A stretch of DNA of 12,227 nucleotides from Acidobacteriota bacterium (GCA_003165615.1 PLWR01000090.1:6487-18713); one strand, 5' to 3'; counted from the stretch's first letter, positions 1-6,822 are shown. Numbers and translations: made by a program. The notes: a model not told the origin generated them from the letters alone.

Positions 1-2
1 GC

Positions 3-197
3 GCCTGCGCGACTTCCGGCGGCGTATTCAATAATTATGCCATTGTGCAGGGCGTCAACCAGTACGTTCCCGTTGATGTTTACGTGCCGGGGTGCCCGCC
101 TCGGCCCGAGCAACTGATCCATGCCATTAACATGCTGCAGGAGAAGATCCAAAAGCAGCCAGGTACTTTCAAACAAGCGGTATTCCACACCAAGTAG
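3..197 (+). CDS. nuoB: NADH-quinone oxidoreductase subunit B, 3' end (partial)
   Basis: Only the last 64 codons are visible; the gene enters from the left edge and stops at TAG 195-197. NuoB is the peripheral-arm subunit of respiratory complex I that holds iron-sulfur cluster N2, the last carrier before quinone. The visible part begins ACATSGG and contains the [17 protein letters not shown] block that is diagnostic of NuoB. The cysteines at visible residues 2 and 31 are 29 residues apart, matching the spacing of the third and fourth N2 ligands (C129 and C158 in E. coli); the CC pair lies outside the window. The short tail ending QAVFHTK is normal. The gene downstream is on the opposite strand, so nuoC does not follow directly as it would in a standard nuo operon. 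Family assignment is very secure. Confidence 0.95.
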   Translation, partial: ACATSGGVFNNYAIVQGVNQYVPVDVYVPGCPPRPEQLIHAINMLQEKIQKQPGTFKQAVFHTK

Positions 198-318
198 TCG
201 TCCATACGGATTTCTCCCCCTGCCCCTGGTGCGCGGAAAAAATACCGGGTGGGCTGAACAGGAGTTACTGCGGCGCGAACCTGCGCGGCAGGAGGATGGG
301 ATTTGCAGGCAGGGGCAA

Positions 319-741
319 TTACCCCCGTCGCAGGTACGCAGAAATCAGGACGATAATTACTCCCAGGATGAAGGCCACGAGGAGCCACATCCGGCGGCGG
401 GCCCGCAGCGGTTCGAATAAGCGGAAGGGAATGGTGAGTCCCAGGACAATGCCGAAGAGGACGAAGGATAGCAGGATTTTAAGGGCCAGCAAATTCCACG
501 CCCGACCCCATGATTCTTCCCAATAGTTGTGTCGAATACTATAGAGGCCGGAGAGTAGTAGCAGGGCCACGGCGCTCCAGGTTGCCCAGCGGAATCGTCT
601 CGCCACGGCCTTGGAGAGCGCATCGCGTTGCTCCACGCTGAGGACTCCCAGGGATGGAATCAGGATGAGAAGCAGGAAGCCTATTCCTCCCAGGCCGATC
701 ACCGCCCCCATCAAATGGACCCACTGCATGAACGTCGTCAT
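319..741 (-). CDS. Four-helix integral membrane protein (CopD/DUF2269-like)
   Basis: A 140-residue hydrophobic protein with four predicted membrane helices at about residues 7-29, 53-70, 84-107 and 118-136. Basic stretches RRFR (48-51) and RARRR (113-117) lie between helices, and the protein ends YLRRG. The first helix contains a His (H9) followed by a Gly-rich GLGGIGF segment and a Pro, resembling the first helix of small CopD/DUF2269-type proteins. No enzymatic motif is seen, so function (copper handling, haem-related, or other) is not established. A TTG at 756 would add five residues but has no ribosome site. ATG 741 was chosen because GGGGA (complement of 750-754) sits 8 nt upstream. The gene is alone on its strand, tail-to-tail with nuoB. 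Confidence 0.72.
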   Translation of the reverse strand: MTTFMQWVHLMGAVIGLGGIGFLLLILIPSLGVLSVEQRDALSKAVARRFRWATWSAVALLLLSGLYSIRHNYWEESWGRAWNLLALKILLSFVLFGIVLGLTIPFRLFEPLRARRRMWLLVAFILGVIIVLISAYLRRG

Positions 742-765
742 AATTTCTGTCCCCAATGCGGGTGG

Positions 766-795
766 ATTCTACGCGCATTCGTCTCGCCAGAACAA
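766..795 (-). promoter_or_regulatory. Candidate sigma70-type promoter for the four-helix membrane protein
   Basis: On the minus strand TTGTTC (complement of 790-795) and TAGAAT (complement of 766-771) are separated by 18 nt. The -10 box matches five of six consensus bases and the -35 only the TTG. Initiation would fall near 759, giving a short leader with the GGGGA ribosome site before ATG 741. By-eye prediction only. Confidence 0.35.
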
Positions 796-914
796 GACTG
801 AAGTTTCGCACAATGACCAAACAGAAACTTCCCGCAAACGAAGATGGCAAAATGAACATGGGCTGTTGCCCACGTCACCATCCCCAAGGGGCCGGCTTAT
901 CTGATGAATGGGGA

Positions 915-1205
915 TCAACATAGCGCGGCATGGATCTGATCGATCTTGCCCGCCAGGTCAAAGTCCTTCTCTGTCACTCCGCCTTCGCTATGCGTCGAAA
1001 GACCAATACCCACCATATTGTAGTTGATGGTGATATCAGGATGATGCCCGGCGTTTTCGGCTGCCCGGGCGATCATGTTGACAAACTCGATGCCCGGCAA
1101 GAAGGATTTGAACGTAAATTTCTTTTGAAGTACTTTCCCCTGATAGGACCACCCTTGCATCTTTTCCAACCCCTGTTGAATCGCTTCGTTGCTGAGTGCT
1201 GCCAT
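915..1205 (-). CDS. Pterin-4-alpha-carbinolamine dehydratase
   Basis: A 96-residue protein of the PCD/DCoH family, which dehydrates 4a-hydroxytetrahydrobiopterin to regenerate quinonoid dihydropterin after aromatic amino acid hydroxylation. The signature is clear: GHHPD at 53-57, then H72 in STHSEGG and D81 in EKDFDLA. Spacings H54-H72 (18) and H54-D81 (27) match the His61/His62/His79/Asp88 active-site set of the mammalian enzyme. Length is typical. The open frame extends upstream to 1361, but ATG 1205 is preferred because AGGAG (complement of 1211-1215) lies 5 nt before it and the family homology begins there. No phenylalanine hydroxylase gene is in the window, so the pterin-dependent partner is unknown. 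The symbol phhB is withheld for that reason. Confidence 0.93.
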   Translation of the reverse strand: MAALSNEAIQQGLEKMQGWSYQGKVLQKKFTFKSFLPGIEFVNMIARAAENAGHHPDITINYNMVGIGLSTHSEGGVTEKDFDLAGKIDQIHAALC

Positions 1206-1479
1206 GGTGGCTCCTTTGCTCACGCCGCGCTTGGCCCGGTGCGAAGTGCGCGGTGGGCGGAAGTTCGCAAGGCCTCTGCCGCGGGCAGAATCCAGATAAT
1301 CCCTGCTTTCCCGGCGGAGATAGCCGTCTGCAAGTTGCAGAAATCGCCCTGAAAATCCCAATCAAGTATAGAAATCTGCGCTGGCCAAGTCAACTGGACA
1401 TGCGGTCCTGGAATTTCAGTAGTACTATGGAACTTCACAGCGCGCGGCGAATTCGATTACGAAAGTTGAGCGAGCAACA

Positions 1480-2124
1480 ATGATTCATGAAGTTTTTCCG
1501 GTAGGCATGCTGGCCTGCAATTGTTCTATCCTGGGGGACGAATCCACGGGTGAAGCGGTGGTGATCGACCCGGGTGACGACATTGCGCAAGTCCAAATGA
1601 TCCTGGCCAAGCATCATCTGCGGGCGAAATACATTGTGGCCACCCACGCGCACATTGATCATGTGGGAGGAATTGAGAAACTCAAGCAGGCCACCGGCGC
1701 TGCGGTGCTGATGCACGAAAGTGATTTGCCCCTCTATCAAAACCTGGTTTTGCAGGCCGAGTGGCTGGGCGTCCCGGCGCCGGGAGTAACGGACGTGGAC
1801 CAGTTTTTGAAAGAGGGGGACTTGCTGCGGTGGGGCACGCTGAGTCTGGAAGTTCTGCATACCCCGGGGCATTCCCCCGGCAGCCTCTCACTCTACCTGC
1901 CGGGCGATAACCAACGGATATTGAGCGGTGACACCTTGTTTCAAGGAAGCATTGGCCGCACGGACCTGTGGGGCGGATCCATGGATGAAATTCTGCGGTC
2001 CATCCACAATCGCCTGCTGATCTTTCCGGATCAGACGCCAGTGTTTCCCGGGCACGGCTTGCCCACGACGATTGGTGAGGAGCGCGAGCGGAATCCGTTC
2101 CTGCAGAGAATCAGTGACAAGTGA
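1480..2124 (+). CDS. Metallo-beta-lactamase-fold hydrolase, YcbL/glyoxalase II-like
   Basis: A 214-residue cytoplasmic MBL-fold hydrolase. The metal-binding set is complete: THAHIDH (55-61, giving H56, H58, D60, H61), HTPGHSPG with H131, SGDTLF with D151, and PGHG with H192. The segment SGDTLFQGSIGRTDLWGG is characteristic of the short YcbL-type glyoxalase II-like branch, which lacks the C-terminal glutathione-binding domain of classical GloB (about 250 residues). Members hydrolyse thioesters such as S-lactoylglutathione or related thiol adducts; the substrate here is not known. Start ATG 1480 fits the conserved N-terminus (V-G-x-x-x-x-N), although the upstream purine-rich sequence is only a weak ribosome site. 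The last codons (ISDK and stop) lie inside an intergenic 7-bp repeat array. Confidence 0.93.
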   Translation: MIHEVFPVGMLACNCSILGDESTGEAVVIDPGDDIAQVQMILAKHHLRAKYIVATHAHIDHVGGIEKLKQATGAAVLMHESDLPLYQNLVLQAEWLGVPAPGVTDVDQFLKEGDLLRWGTLSLEVLHTPGHSPGSLSLYLPGDNQRILSGDTLFQGSIGRTDLWGGSMDEILRSIHNRLLIFPDQTPVFPGHGLPTTIGEERERNPFLQRISDK

Positions 2125-2231
2125 CGAGTGACGAGCCAGGAGGGACCGAAAATCGAAACTCGAAACTCGAAAATCGCGGCGAGTTTCTAATTTCGATTTT
2201 CGCTTTTCGGTTGCTTGTCACTCGTCACTGC
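2112..2231 (+). repeat. Nested inverted-repeat element made of 7-bp units
   Basis: A roughly 120-bp palindromic element. The outer left arm 2113-2135 is iterated GTGACRA units. The outer right arm 2214-2230 (CTTGTCACTCGTCACTG) is its approximate reverse complement. Inside it, CGAAAATCGAAA at 2147-2158 is the exact reverse complement of TTTCGATTTTCG at 2191-2202. Between them the unit CTCGAAA is repeated. The stop codon of the MBL-fold gene (2122-2124) lies in the left arm, and the ribosome site of the next gene lies just beyond the right arm. The transcript could fold into a long stem here. Confidence 0.85.
2147..2176 (+). repeat. 30-bp repeat, upstream copy flanking the LRV gene
   Basis: Begins CGAAAATCGAAA and continues with two CTCGAAA units. 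It matches the copy at 2799-2828 in 28 of 30 positions in the same orientation. Confidence 0.85.
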
Positions 2232-2247
2232 TTTTGGGAGGCCTTGG

Positions 2248-2793
2248 ATGGCGGAAGACATTCGCACCAAGTTTCGTATCAAGAAGATTCATCGCGGCTC
2301 GCAAGTCGTATTCGGCGAACGCGCACATTTGCAGGAAGTCCTCCGCTCGGTCGAGAGCGCCCAACTTCCCCGCGCGCGCAAGCAGGTGGAAATTCGCCAA
2401 CTCAAGCGCATGATTACGGCGCGAACACAGGACCTGAACCGCTTCAGTCCAGCCTGGGACCGGAAGTTCCAACAGGCCCGCAATCCCCGGACCACTGCGC
2501 AGGAGCTTTTGCGGATTGGCTCCGCCCTGCACGGGGAAGATTACCTTCTCGCCCGCGTTTTGACCGAGCACGCGGAAGCCCCGCCGGAATTGCTGGAACA
2601 TCTGGGGTCACACCCTTACGCCGCGGTGCGGGAGAATGTGGCCCGCCATCCACACACACCCACTTCTGTCCTGCGTGCCATGGCGGAACTTGCCAACGAA
2701 CCTTTGTGGTTCCTGGTGGCCTGCAACCCTTCCACTCCCACCGATCTGCGTGACCGCTTGCGCGAACGCATGAAGCAAGGCGCCGAGTCCTAG
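2248..2793 (+). CDS. LRV-type helical repeat protein of unknown function
   Basis: A 181-residue soluble protein. The N-terminal half (1-75) is basic and helical with no recognised motif. From about residue 79 it has units of roughly 26 residues that begin N/H-P-x-T/A-(P) and continue with a Leu-rich helix: NPRTTAQELL (79-88), HAEAPPELLEHL (108-119), HPHTPTSVLRAM (134-145) and NPSTPTDLRDRL (160-171). This resembles the leucine-rich repeat variant (LRV) solenoid, in which short helices stack into a scaffold for protein binding. The CxxC/CxxxxC iron-sulfur motif of the Azotobacter LRV protein is absent. The frame opens at 2215, but ATG 2248 has GGGAGG (2236-2241) 6 nt upstream and avoids starting inside the palindromic repeat. 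The role is unknown. Confidence 0.75.
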   Translation: MAEDIRTKFRIKKIHRGSQVVFGERAHLQEVLRSVESAQLPRARKQVEIRQLKRMITARTQDLNRFSPAWDRKFQQARNPRTTAQELLRIGSALHGEDYLLARVLTEHAEAPPELLEHLGSHPYAAVRENVARHPHTPTSVLRAMAELANEPLWFLVACNPSTPTDLRDRLRERMKQGAES

Positions 2794-2798
2794 GAAGA

Positions 2799-2828
2799 CG
2801 AAAATCGAAATTCGAAACTCGAAATTCG
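2799..2828 (+). repeat. 30-bp repeat, downstream copy flanking the LRV gene
   Basis: A direct copy of 2147-2176 with two C/T- or A/T-type differences, beginning 5 nt after the stop codon of the LRV-type gene. Together the copies bracket exactly one gene. Confidence 0.85.
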
Positions 2829-2851
2829 GGAAGAATCCGCGCGGGCGACTT

Positions 2852-2883
2852 TTGTAACGCGACGCGCATCTGAATCGTATAAT
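2852..2883 (+). promoter_or_regulatory. Candidate promoter giving a near-leaderless histidine kinase mRNA
   Basis: A perfect TATAAT lies at 2878-2883, 6 nt before the ATG of the sensor kinase (2890). TTGTAA at 2852-2857 is a possible -35, but the 20-nt spacer is longer than ideal. Initiation about 7 nt after the -10 would fall on or next to the ATG. There is no Shine-Dalgarno between the -10 and the start, which agrees with leaderless translation. Confidence 0.4.
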
Positions 2884-2889
2884 AAGCCT

Positions 2890-4719
2890 ATGGCTACCAA
2901 ACTCAAACAGTCCCTGGGCGCCTATGGAATTATTGCCGGCCTCAGCGCGTTGCTGGTGGTGTTGGGGGTTTTGCAATTCCGCTGGAGCAATCAGATTCGG
3001 GCCTCGGAGTTGCAAAGAAAACAGGCATCCCTTGAGGCTGGCATGAACGGGTTTCGCGAAGATTTTCGACGCGAGCTCGCCGGAATCTGCACAAGTATTT
3101 CCTTCCGCCCGCCCGATCAGGCCGCCGCAATCGAGGATCTCTATGCTCAGGATTGCGGAGATTGGGCGCGATCTTCCGACCATCGGGAACTGGTGGCCAA
3201 TTATTATCTTTGGGAAAAGGGGAAAGGTGATAGTTATTCCTTCCTCCAGTTCAATCCCCAGCAGGATGACTCCTTTCAGGCTACCGCTTGCCCGGCGCGT
3301 CTGGGGCTCTTGTGTGACACTTCCAGTCTCGTCCCTGCGCTGGCCCCCCGTGGGGGAGAGTTCGGACCCATGGGATTCCGGTGGCGGCTTCAGGGTGAGT
3401 CGCTGGCAATGGTGCGTACCATTCCCCAGCCGGGATTGCGCAACCGGAGGAATCGCAATGGTTGTCCGCCGGATTGCTCGCCCGCGGGATTCATGGTCAT
3501 CGAATTGGATCGCGATGTTTTCCTTAATCGGTTCCTTCCCGAGCTTGCCAAGAGATATTTCGCGGGACCGGACGGGCCTCTCTATGCCGTAGCCATCATC
3601 GATGGCGCGACTCCTCCCCACTTTATTTACGCCGCGCAACTCCCGTCCCCGGAACTTGCCAATTCGCCCGACGAGACCCTGCATCTCTTCAGCCAGCGCC
3701 GAGGGCGGGGATATGAACCCAGGGAGAGTAATTCTCGTGAGCCGGGCACTGCGGATAGGCGCGAGCGGATACCTCCTCCCCCCTTCCCGGGAGCCGGGCG
3801 TGAAACCCCGGGGCGCGCGCGAGGATTTTTCGCCGCGCCGATTCTTGCCGATGCTTCCGCCGCGGGATGGCGACTGGTGGTCCGTCACACGGGCGGCTCC
3901 CTGGCAGAGGCGGCGGCGATGTACTGGAGACGGGATTTGCTGCTGGGCTTCGGCGTGTTACTGGTGCTCGCCGCGAGCATGGCGCTGGTTGTGGTCTGGA
4001 CGCAGAGAATCCGGCGACTGGCGAAGATGCAGATGGAATTTGTCGCGGGGGTATCACACGAATTGCGCACACCCGTGAGCGTCATTTCTTCTGCGGCGGA
4101 GAATCTTGCCGACGGCGTGGTGGAGTCAGGCGCCCAGGTGAAACAGTATGGCGCGCTCATCCGCAATGAAGCCCAGCGGCTCGCCGCCATGATTGGGCAA
4201 GTGCTGCTTTTCGCCGCCACGCGCGATGAGAATCAGCAATACCAACCACGTCCTGTTCCCGTGGCGGAGACCATTGATTCTGCCGTGGCGGATTTGGCCC
4301 ATCTCACCGCCGCCAGCGGCTTCACGGTTGAAAAGGAAGTGGCGCCTGACCTTCCTCTCGTCATGGCGGATCCCAAGGCGCTCGGCCGCTGCCTGCAAAA
4401 TCTCATGACCAACGCCTTGAAGTATGGGTCGAGAGGTCGATGGATGGCGATTCGCGCCCAGCCCGGGTCGGGCCCGGAAGCGGGAGAAGTTTTGATTACG
4501 GTCCAGGATCGAGGGCAGGGGATTGAGCCCGGCGAGATCTCGCATATCTTCGAGCCGTTCTATCGAGGAAACGCCGCACGGGAATCGCAGGCGCATGGCA
4601 CCGGATTGGGTTTGAGCCTGGCGAAAGAAGCGGCGGAGGCCATGGGCGGAAGGCTCACGGTGACGAGCATTCTAGGTGAAGGGAGTGCGTTCACGTTGCA
4701 TTTCCCCGCTGCCAAGTGA
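2890..4719 (+). CDS. Membrane-bound sensor histidine kinase
   Basis: A 609-residue sensor kinase of a two-component system, expected to autophosphorylate and pass phosphate to the OmpR-type regulator encoded next. Order: N-terminal membrane helix (about 11-29), a large extracytoplasmic sensor region (30-345), second helix (350-370), HisKA dimerisation domain with the H-box VSHELRTP (phospho-acceptor H390), and a C-terminal ATPase domain with N-box NLMTNALKYG (504-513), G1 DRGQGIEP (540-547), F-box IFEPFYRG (553-560) and G2 GTGLGLSL (570-577). No HAMP linker is evident; helix 2 leads almost directly into HisKA. The sensor domain matches no family I recognise. It has several cysteines (67, 89, 134, 142, 192, 196) and an Arg/Pro-rich low-complexity stretch (268-312). 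Start ATG 2890 has no ribosome site but a TATAAT box directly upstream. The ligand is unknown. Confidence 0.95.
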   Translation: MATKLKQSLGAYGIIAGLSALLVVLGVLQFRWSNQIRASELQRKQASLEAGMNGFREDFRRELAGICTSISFRPPDQAAAIEDLYAQDCGDWARSSDHRELVANYYLWEKGKGDSYSFLQFNPQQDDSFQATACPARLGLLCDTSSLVPALAPRGGEFGPMGFRWRLQGESLAMVRTIPQPGLRNRRNRNGCPPDCSPAGFMVIELDRDVFLNRFLPELAKRYFAGPDGPLYAVAIIDGATPPHFIYAAQLPSPELANSPDETLHLFSQRRGRGYEPRESNSREPGTADRRERIPPPPFPGAGRETPGRARGFFAAPILADASAAGWRLVVRHTGGSLAEAAAMYWRRDLLLGFGVLLVLAASMALVVVWTQRIRRLAKMQMEFVAGVSHELRTPVSVISSAAENLADGVVESGAQVKQYGALIRNEAQRLAAMIGQVLLFAATRDENQQYQPRPVPVAETIDSAVADLAHLTAASGFTVEKEVAPDLPLVMADPKALGRCLQNLMTNALKYGSRGRWMAIRAQPGSGPEAGEVLITVQDRGQGIEPGEISHIFEPFYRGNAARESQAHGTGLGLSLAKEAAEAMGGRLTVTSILGEGSAFTLHFPAAK

Positions 4720-4733
4720 ATCTTACGGGCAAC

Positions 4734-4753
4734 GGCGGGGCTTTAGCCCCGCC
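4734..4753 (+). repeat. GC-rich hairpin between kinase and regulator
   Basis: GGCGGGGC (4734-4741) and GCCCCGCC (4746-4753) form a perfect 8-bp stem around TTTA. It lies in the 65-nt junction between the kinase stop and the regulator start and has no T-run after it. It is therefore more likely a repeat-type mRNA structure tuning the kinase/regulator ratio than a terminator. Confidence 0.75.
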
Positions 4754-4784
4754 CTTCCGCGCCCAAGGAGAAACTGAGATCCAA

Positions 4785-5471
4785 ATGAATTCCCATATCC
4801 TGTTAGTCGAAGATGAACCCGGCCTGGTACTCACGTTGAGCGATCGTTTGCGCAGCGAGGGTTATACGGTGGAAGCCCTTTTTGATGGAAACGATGCGGT
4901 GGAGCGAGCCGCGCGCAATCACTTCGGACTGATCATTCTGGATGTCATGCTGCCGGGCAAAGGGGGCTTCGAGATATGCCAGGAGCTGCGCCAACGCGGG
5001 TTTAGCACGCCCATCCTGATGCTCACCGCACGCACCCAGATGGCCGACAAAGTTAAGGGACTTAAGATCGGCGCCGACGATTACCTGACCAAGCCCTTTG
5101 AAATGGCTGAGCTTCTGGCGCGCGTTGAGGCCCTGCTTCGGCGGGGAAGCCGCGCAGACGGCGACGGACCGGACTTTTACGAGTTTGGACCCATCCGCAT
5201 CGATATGCGGCGTTCCGAAGTGTTTCGCGATGGCTCGCACGCCGCGCTTTCCACCAAGGAATTCCAACTGCTCCGTTATCTCGTCGAACATCGCGGCAGG
5301 ACCATGAGCCGTGATGACCTCTTAAAGGATGTTTGGGGTTACTCCTCCGCGCCTTCCACACGCACCGTGGACGTCCACGTGGCGTGGTTGCGGCAGAAGC
5401 TTGAAAACGATCCCAAACAGCCCAAATACATCATTACCGTGCATGGGCAAGGGTACAAGTTCGCCGCATAA
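4785..5471 (+). CDS. OmpR/PhoB-family response regulator
   Basis: A 228-residue DNA-binding response regulator, the likely partner of the kinase just upstream. The receiver domain (about 4-118) has the acidic pair D10/E11, phospho-acceptor D53 in ILDVMLPGKGG, T81 and K103 in LTKPF. The C-terminal winged-helix domain (about 131-227) has the usual LSTKEFQLLRYLVEH and TVDVHVAWLRQKLE segments and ends with the GQGYKF wing motif. The reading frame is open back to a GTG at 4716 overlapping the kinase stop, but that would add 23 residues translated from a GC hairpin repeat. ATG 4785 places the protein start exactly where the family starts. AAGGAG at 4765-4770 is 14 nt upstream, a long spacing, so translation may be weak or coupled. 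Target genes are unknown. Confidence 0.95.
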   Translation: MNSHILLVEDEPGLVLTLSDRLRSEGYTVEALFDGNDAVERAARNHFGLIILDVMLPGKGGFEICQELRQRGFSTPILMLTARTQMADKVKGLKIGADDYLTKPFEMAELLARVEALLRRGSRADGDGPDFYEFGPIRIDMRRSEVFRDGSHAALSTKEFQLLRYLVEHRGRTMSRDDLLKDVWGYSSAPSTRTVDVHVAWLRQKLENDPKQPKYIITVHGQGYKFAA

Positions 5472-5507
5472 CTGATCCTCATTGTTTGTGGAACAATGCC
5501 CCAATCC

Positions 5508-5607
5508 TGTCATCCTGAGCGAAGCGAAGGACCCCGGTAGTTCGCAGAGGTCAGTGACCCGAGCAAACTACCGGCGTTCTTCGCCCAAAAAGCAGGCTCA
5601 GAATGAC
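5508..5607 (+). repeat. Palindromic intergenic repeat (TGTCATCCTGAGC family), copy A
   Basis: TGTCATCCTGAGC (5508-5520) pairs with GCTCAGAATGAC (5596-5607) with one mismatch. Inside, CCGGTAGTTCGC (5534-5545) pairs with GCAAACTACCGG (5563-5574) with one mismatch. The result is a two-tier stem-loop about 100 bp long just after the response regulator gene. The first 28 bp match the reverse complement of 8101-8128 in 26 of 28 positions. It could stabilise the 3' end of the two-component mRNA or act in termination, but no T-run is seen. Confidence 0.85.
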
Positions 5608-5694
5608 CGCGTAAGCGCGGCGCACCTTCATCTGGCACGATTAGAAAATGTGACGCCGCTCGCCGTTTGTAGATGTCGGCATGCCCCTCCCTTA

Positions 5695-5703
5695 TGGCAT
5701 AAT
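5695..5703 (+). promoter_or_regulatory. Candidate extended -10 promoter for the URO-D-like gene
   Basis: TGGCATAAT at 5695-5703 reads as an extended -10 (TGn followed by CATAAT, five of six matches). No good -35 is present at 17 nt, which is usual for this promoter class. Initiation near 5710 would give a leader of about 35 nt containing GGAGG at 5734-5738. Confidence 0.4.
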
Positions 5704-5745
5704 CTGGCCGCCGTATTTATCCTGATTAATCCCGGAGGAATTCCC

Positions 5746-6822
5746 ATGAACGATCGCGAGCGTTTTATGAATACAATGAAATACCAGGCGGTGGATCGCG
5801 CGCCGCTCTATGAATTCATGTGGCCCACCTGGCCGGAGACGGCGGAGAGGTGGGCAAAGGAAGGGGGGTACGTTCAGGGGCAGACCGATTTTGGCTGCGA
5901 CAAGTGGTTGGTGGAATACTCCTGGTTCTGGCCCCAACCTCCTTTTGCGCGGGACATCCTGGAGGAAGATGATAAGTACGTCACCTTTGTGGACCCGCAA
6001 GGCATCGTGATGAGGGAATTCAAGAACAACCCCCTAAGCTCCATGCCGCAGTTCATCCGGTATCCCGTGGAAACACGCGAAGACTTCCGCAAGTATTGGC
6101 GCGAGAGGATGCAGCCGGACCTCACCCAGCGCATTGGCCCGGACTGGCGCCCGCGGCTTCGTGCCCTCCGTAATCGCGATTTCCCCTTTGTGATCATCGC
6201 CGACCGCTGGGGCGGATTCTTCGGCCCGCAGCGGAATCTGGTGGGCGTGGAGACCCTCTGCACGCTCTTCTATGACGACCCCGCCTTCGTCGAGGAGATG
6301 CTGGACGCCGACGCGGATTTCCTGATCCAGATGCTGTCACAAATCCTGGAGGAGACGGACGTTGACGTTTTCGGATTCTGGGAGGACATGGCCTACCATA
6401 CGGCGCCATTGCTTTCGCCGAAGCTGGGGCGCAAATTCATGATGCCCCGCTATCGCAAGGTGGTGGATTTCGGCCGCCGCCATGGTGTGCACCTTTTCGG
6501 CCTGGACAGCGATGGAAACATCGATCCACTTATTCCTGTCTGGATGGAATCCGGGATCGATATCCTTTACCCCTTCGAGGTTCAGGCGGATATGGATGTG
6601 CTGGCTCTGCGGAAAAAATACGGGCGCGACCTGCTGATGTGGGGCGGCGTCGATAAGCGGCCCCTCACCGTGGGGCGCGCGGCCATCGACCAGGAATTGG
6701 AGCGGGTGAAGCCCCTCATCGACGAGGGTGGCTATATCCCCATGCTCGACCACGCCGCCACGCCCGATACGCCCTATGAAAACTACCGGTATTTTCTGGA
6801 GCGATTGAAGACCTTTCTTTAA
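5746..6822 (+). CDS. Uroporphyrinogen decarboxylase (URO-D) superfamily protein, not HemE
   Basis: A 358-residue cytoplasmic TIM-barrel protein of the URO-D superfamily, which holds HemE and many corrinoid- or cobalamin-linked methyltransferases. Family landmarks are MWGGVDKRPL (298-307), DHAATPDTPYENYRYFLE (335-352) and the central FWEDMAYHTAPLLSP (211-225). The HemE N-terminal substrate motif (RQAGRY type) is replaced by LYEFMWPTWPETAERW. The His-x-Cys zinc motif of MtaA-type methyltransferases is also absent: the equivalent position reads HLFGLDSDGNIDPLIP (249-264). The role is therefore probably neither haem synthesis nor a standard zinc methyltransferase. ATG 5746 is supported by GGAGG (5734-5738) at 7 nt. 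The frame opens upstream to 5482, but that part is translated palindromic repeat. The gene stands alone. Confidence 0.85.
   Translation: MNDRERFMNTMKYQAVDRAPLYEFMWPTWPETAERWAKEGGYVQGQTDFGCDKWLVEYSWFWPQPPFARDILEEDDKYVTFVDPQGIVMREFKNNPLSSMPQFIRYPVETREDFRKYWRERMQPDLTQRIGPDWRPRLRALRNRDFPFVIIADRWGGFFGPQRNLVGVETLCTLFYDDPAFVEEMLDADADFLIQMLSQILEETDVDVFGFWEDMAYHTAPLLSPKLGRKFMMPRYRKVVDFGRRHGVHLFGLDSDGNIDPLIPVWMESGIDILYPFEVQADMDVLALRKKYGRDLLMWGGVDKRPLTVGRAAIDQELERVKPLIDEGGYIPMLDHAATPDTPYENYRYFLERLKTFL

Noticed and set aside
280..325. Small stems CCTGC-GCG-GCAGG and GGGG-CAATTA-CCCC between nuoB and the membrane gene as a bidirectional terminator
   Set aside because: Stems of 4-5 bp without T-runs are expected by chance in GC-rich DNA.
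1395..1428. TGGACA and TACTAT as a promoter for the MBL-fold gene
   Set aside because: The boxes are individually good, but the 22-nt spacer is too long for a standard promoter; not listed as a feature.
2608..3888. 426-codon open frame on the minus strand
   Set aside because: It overlaps the sensor kinase and LRV genes antisense, crosses an intergenic repeat and has an Arg/Gly/Pro-rich composition typical of shadow frames.
5482..5745. N-terminal extension of the URO-D-like protein
   Set aside because: The in-frame extension is translated palindromic repeat; the GGAGG site and family homology both support the start at 5746.
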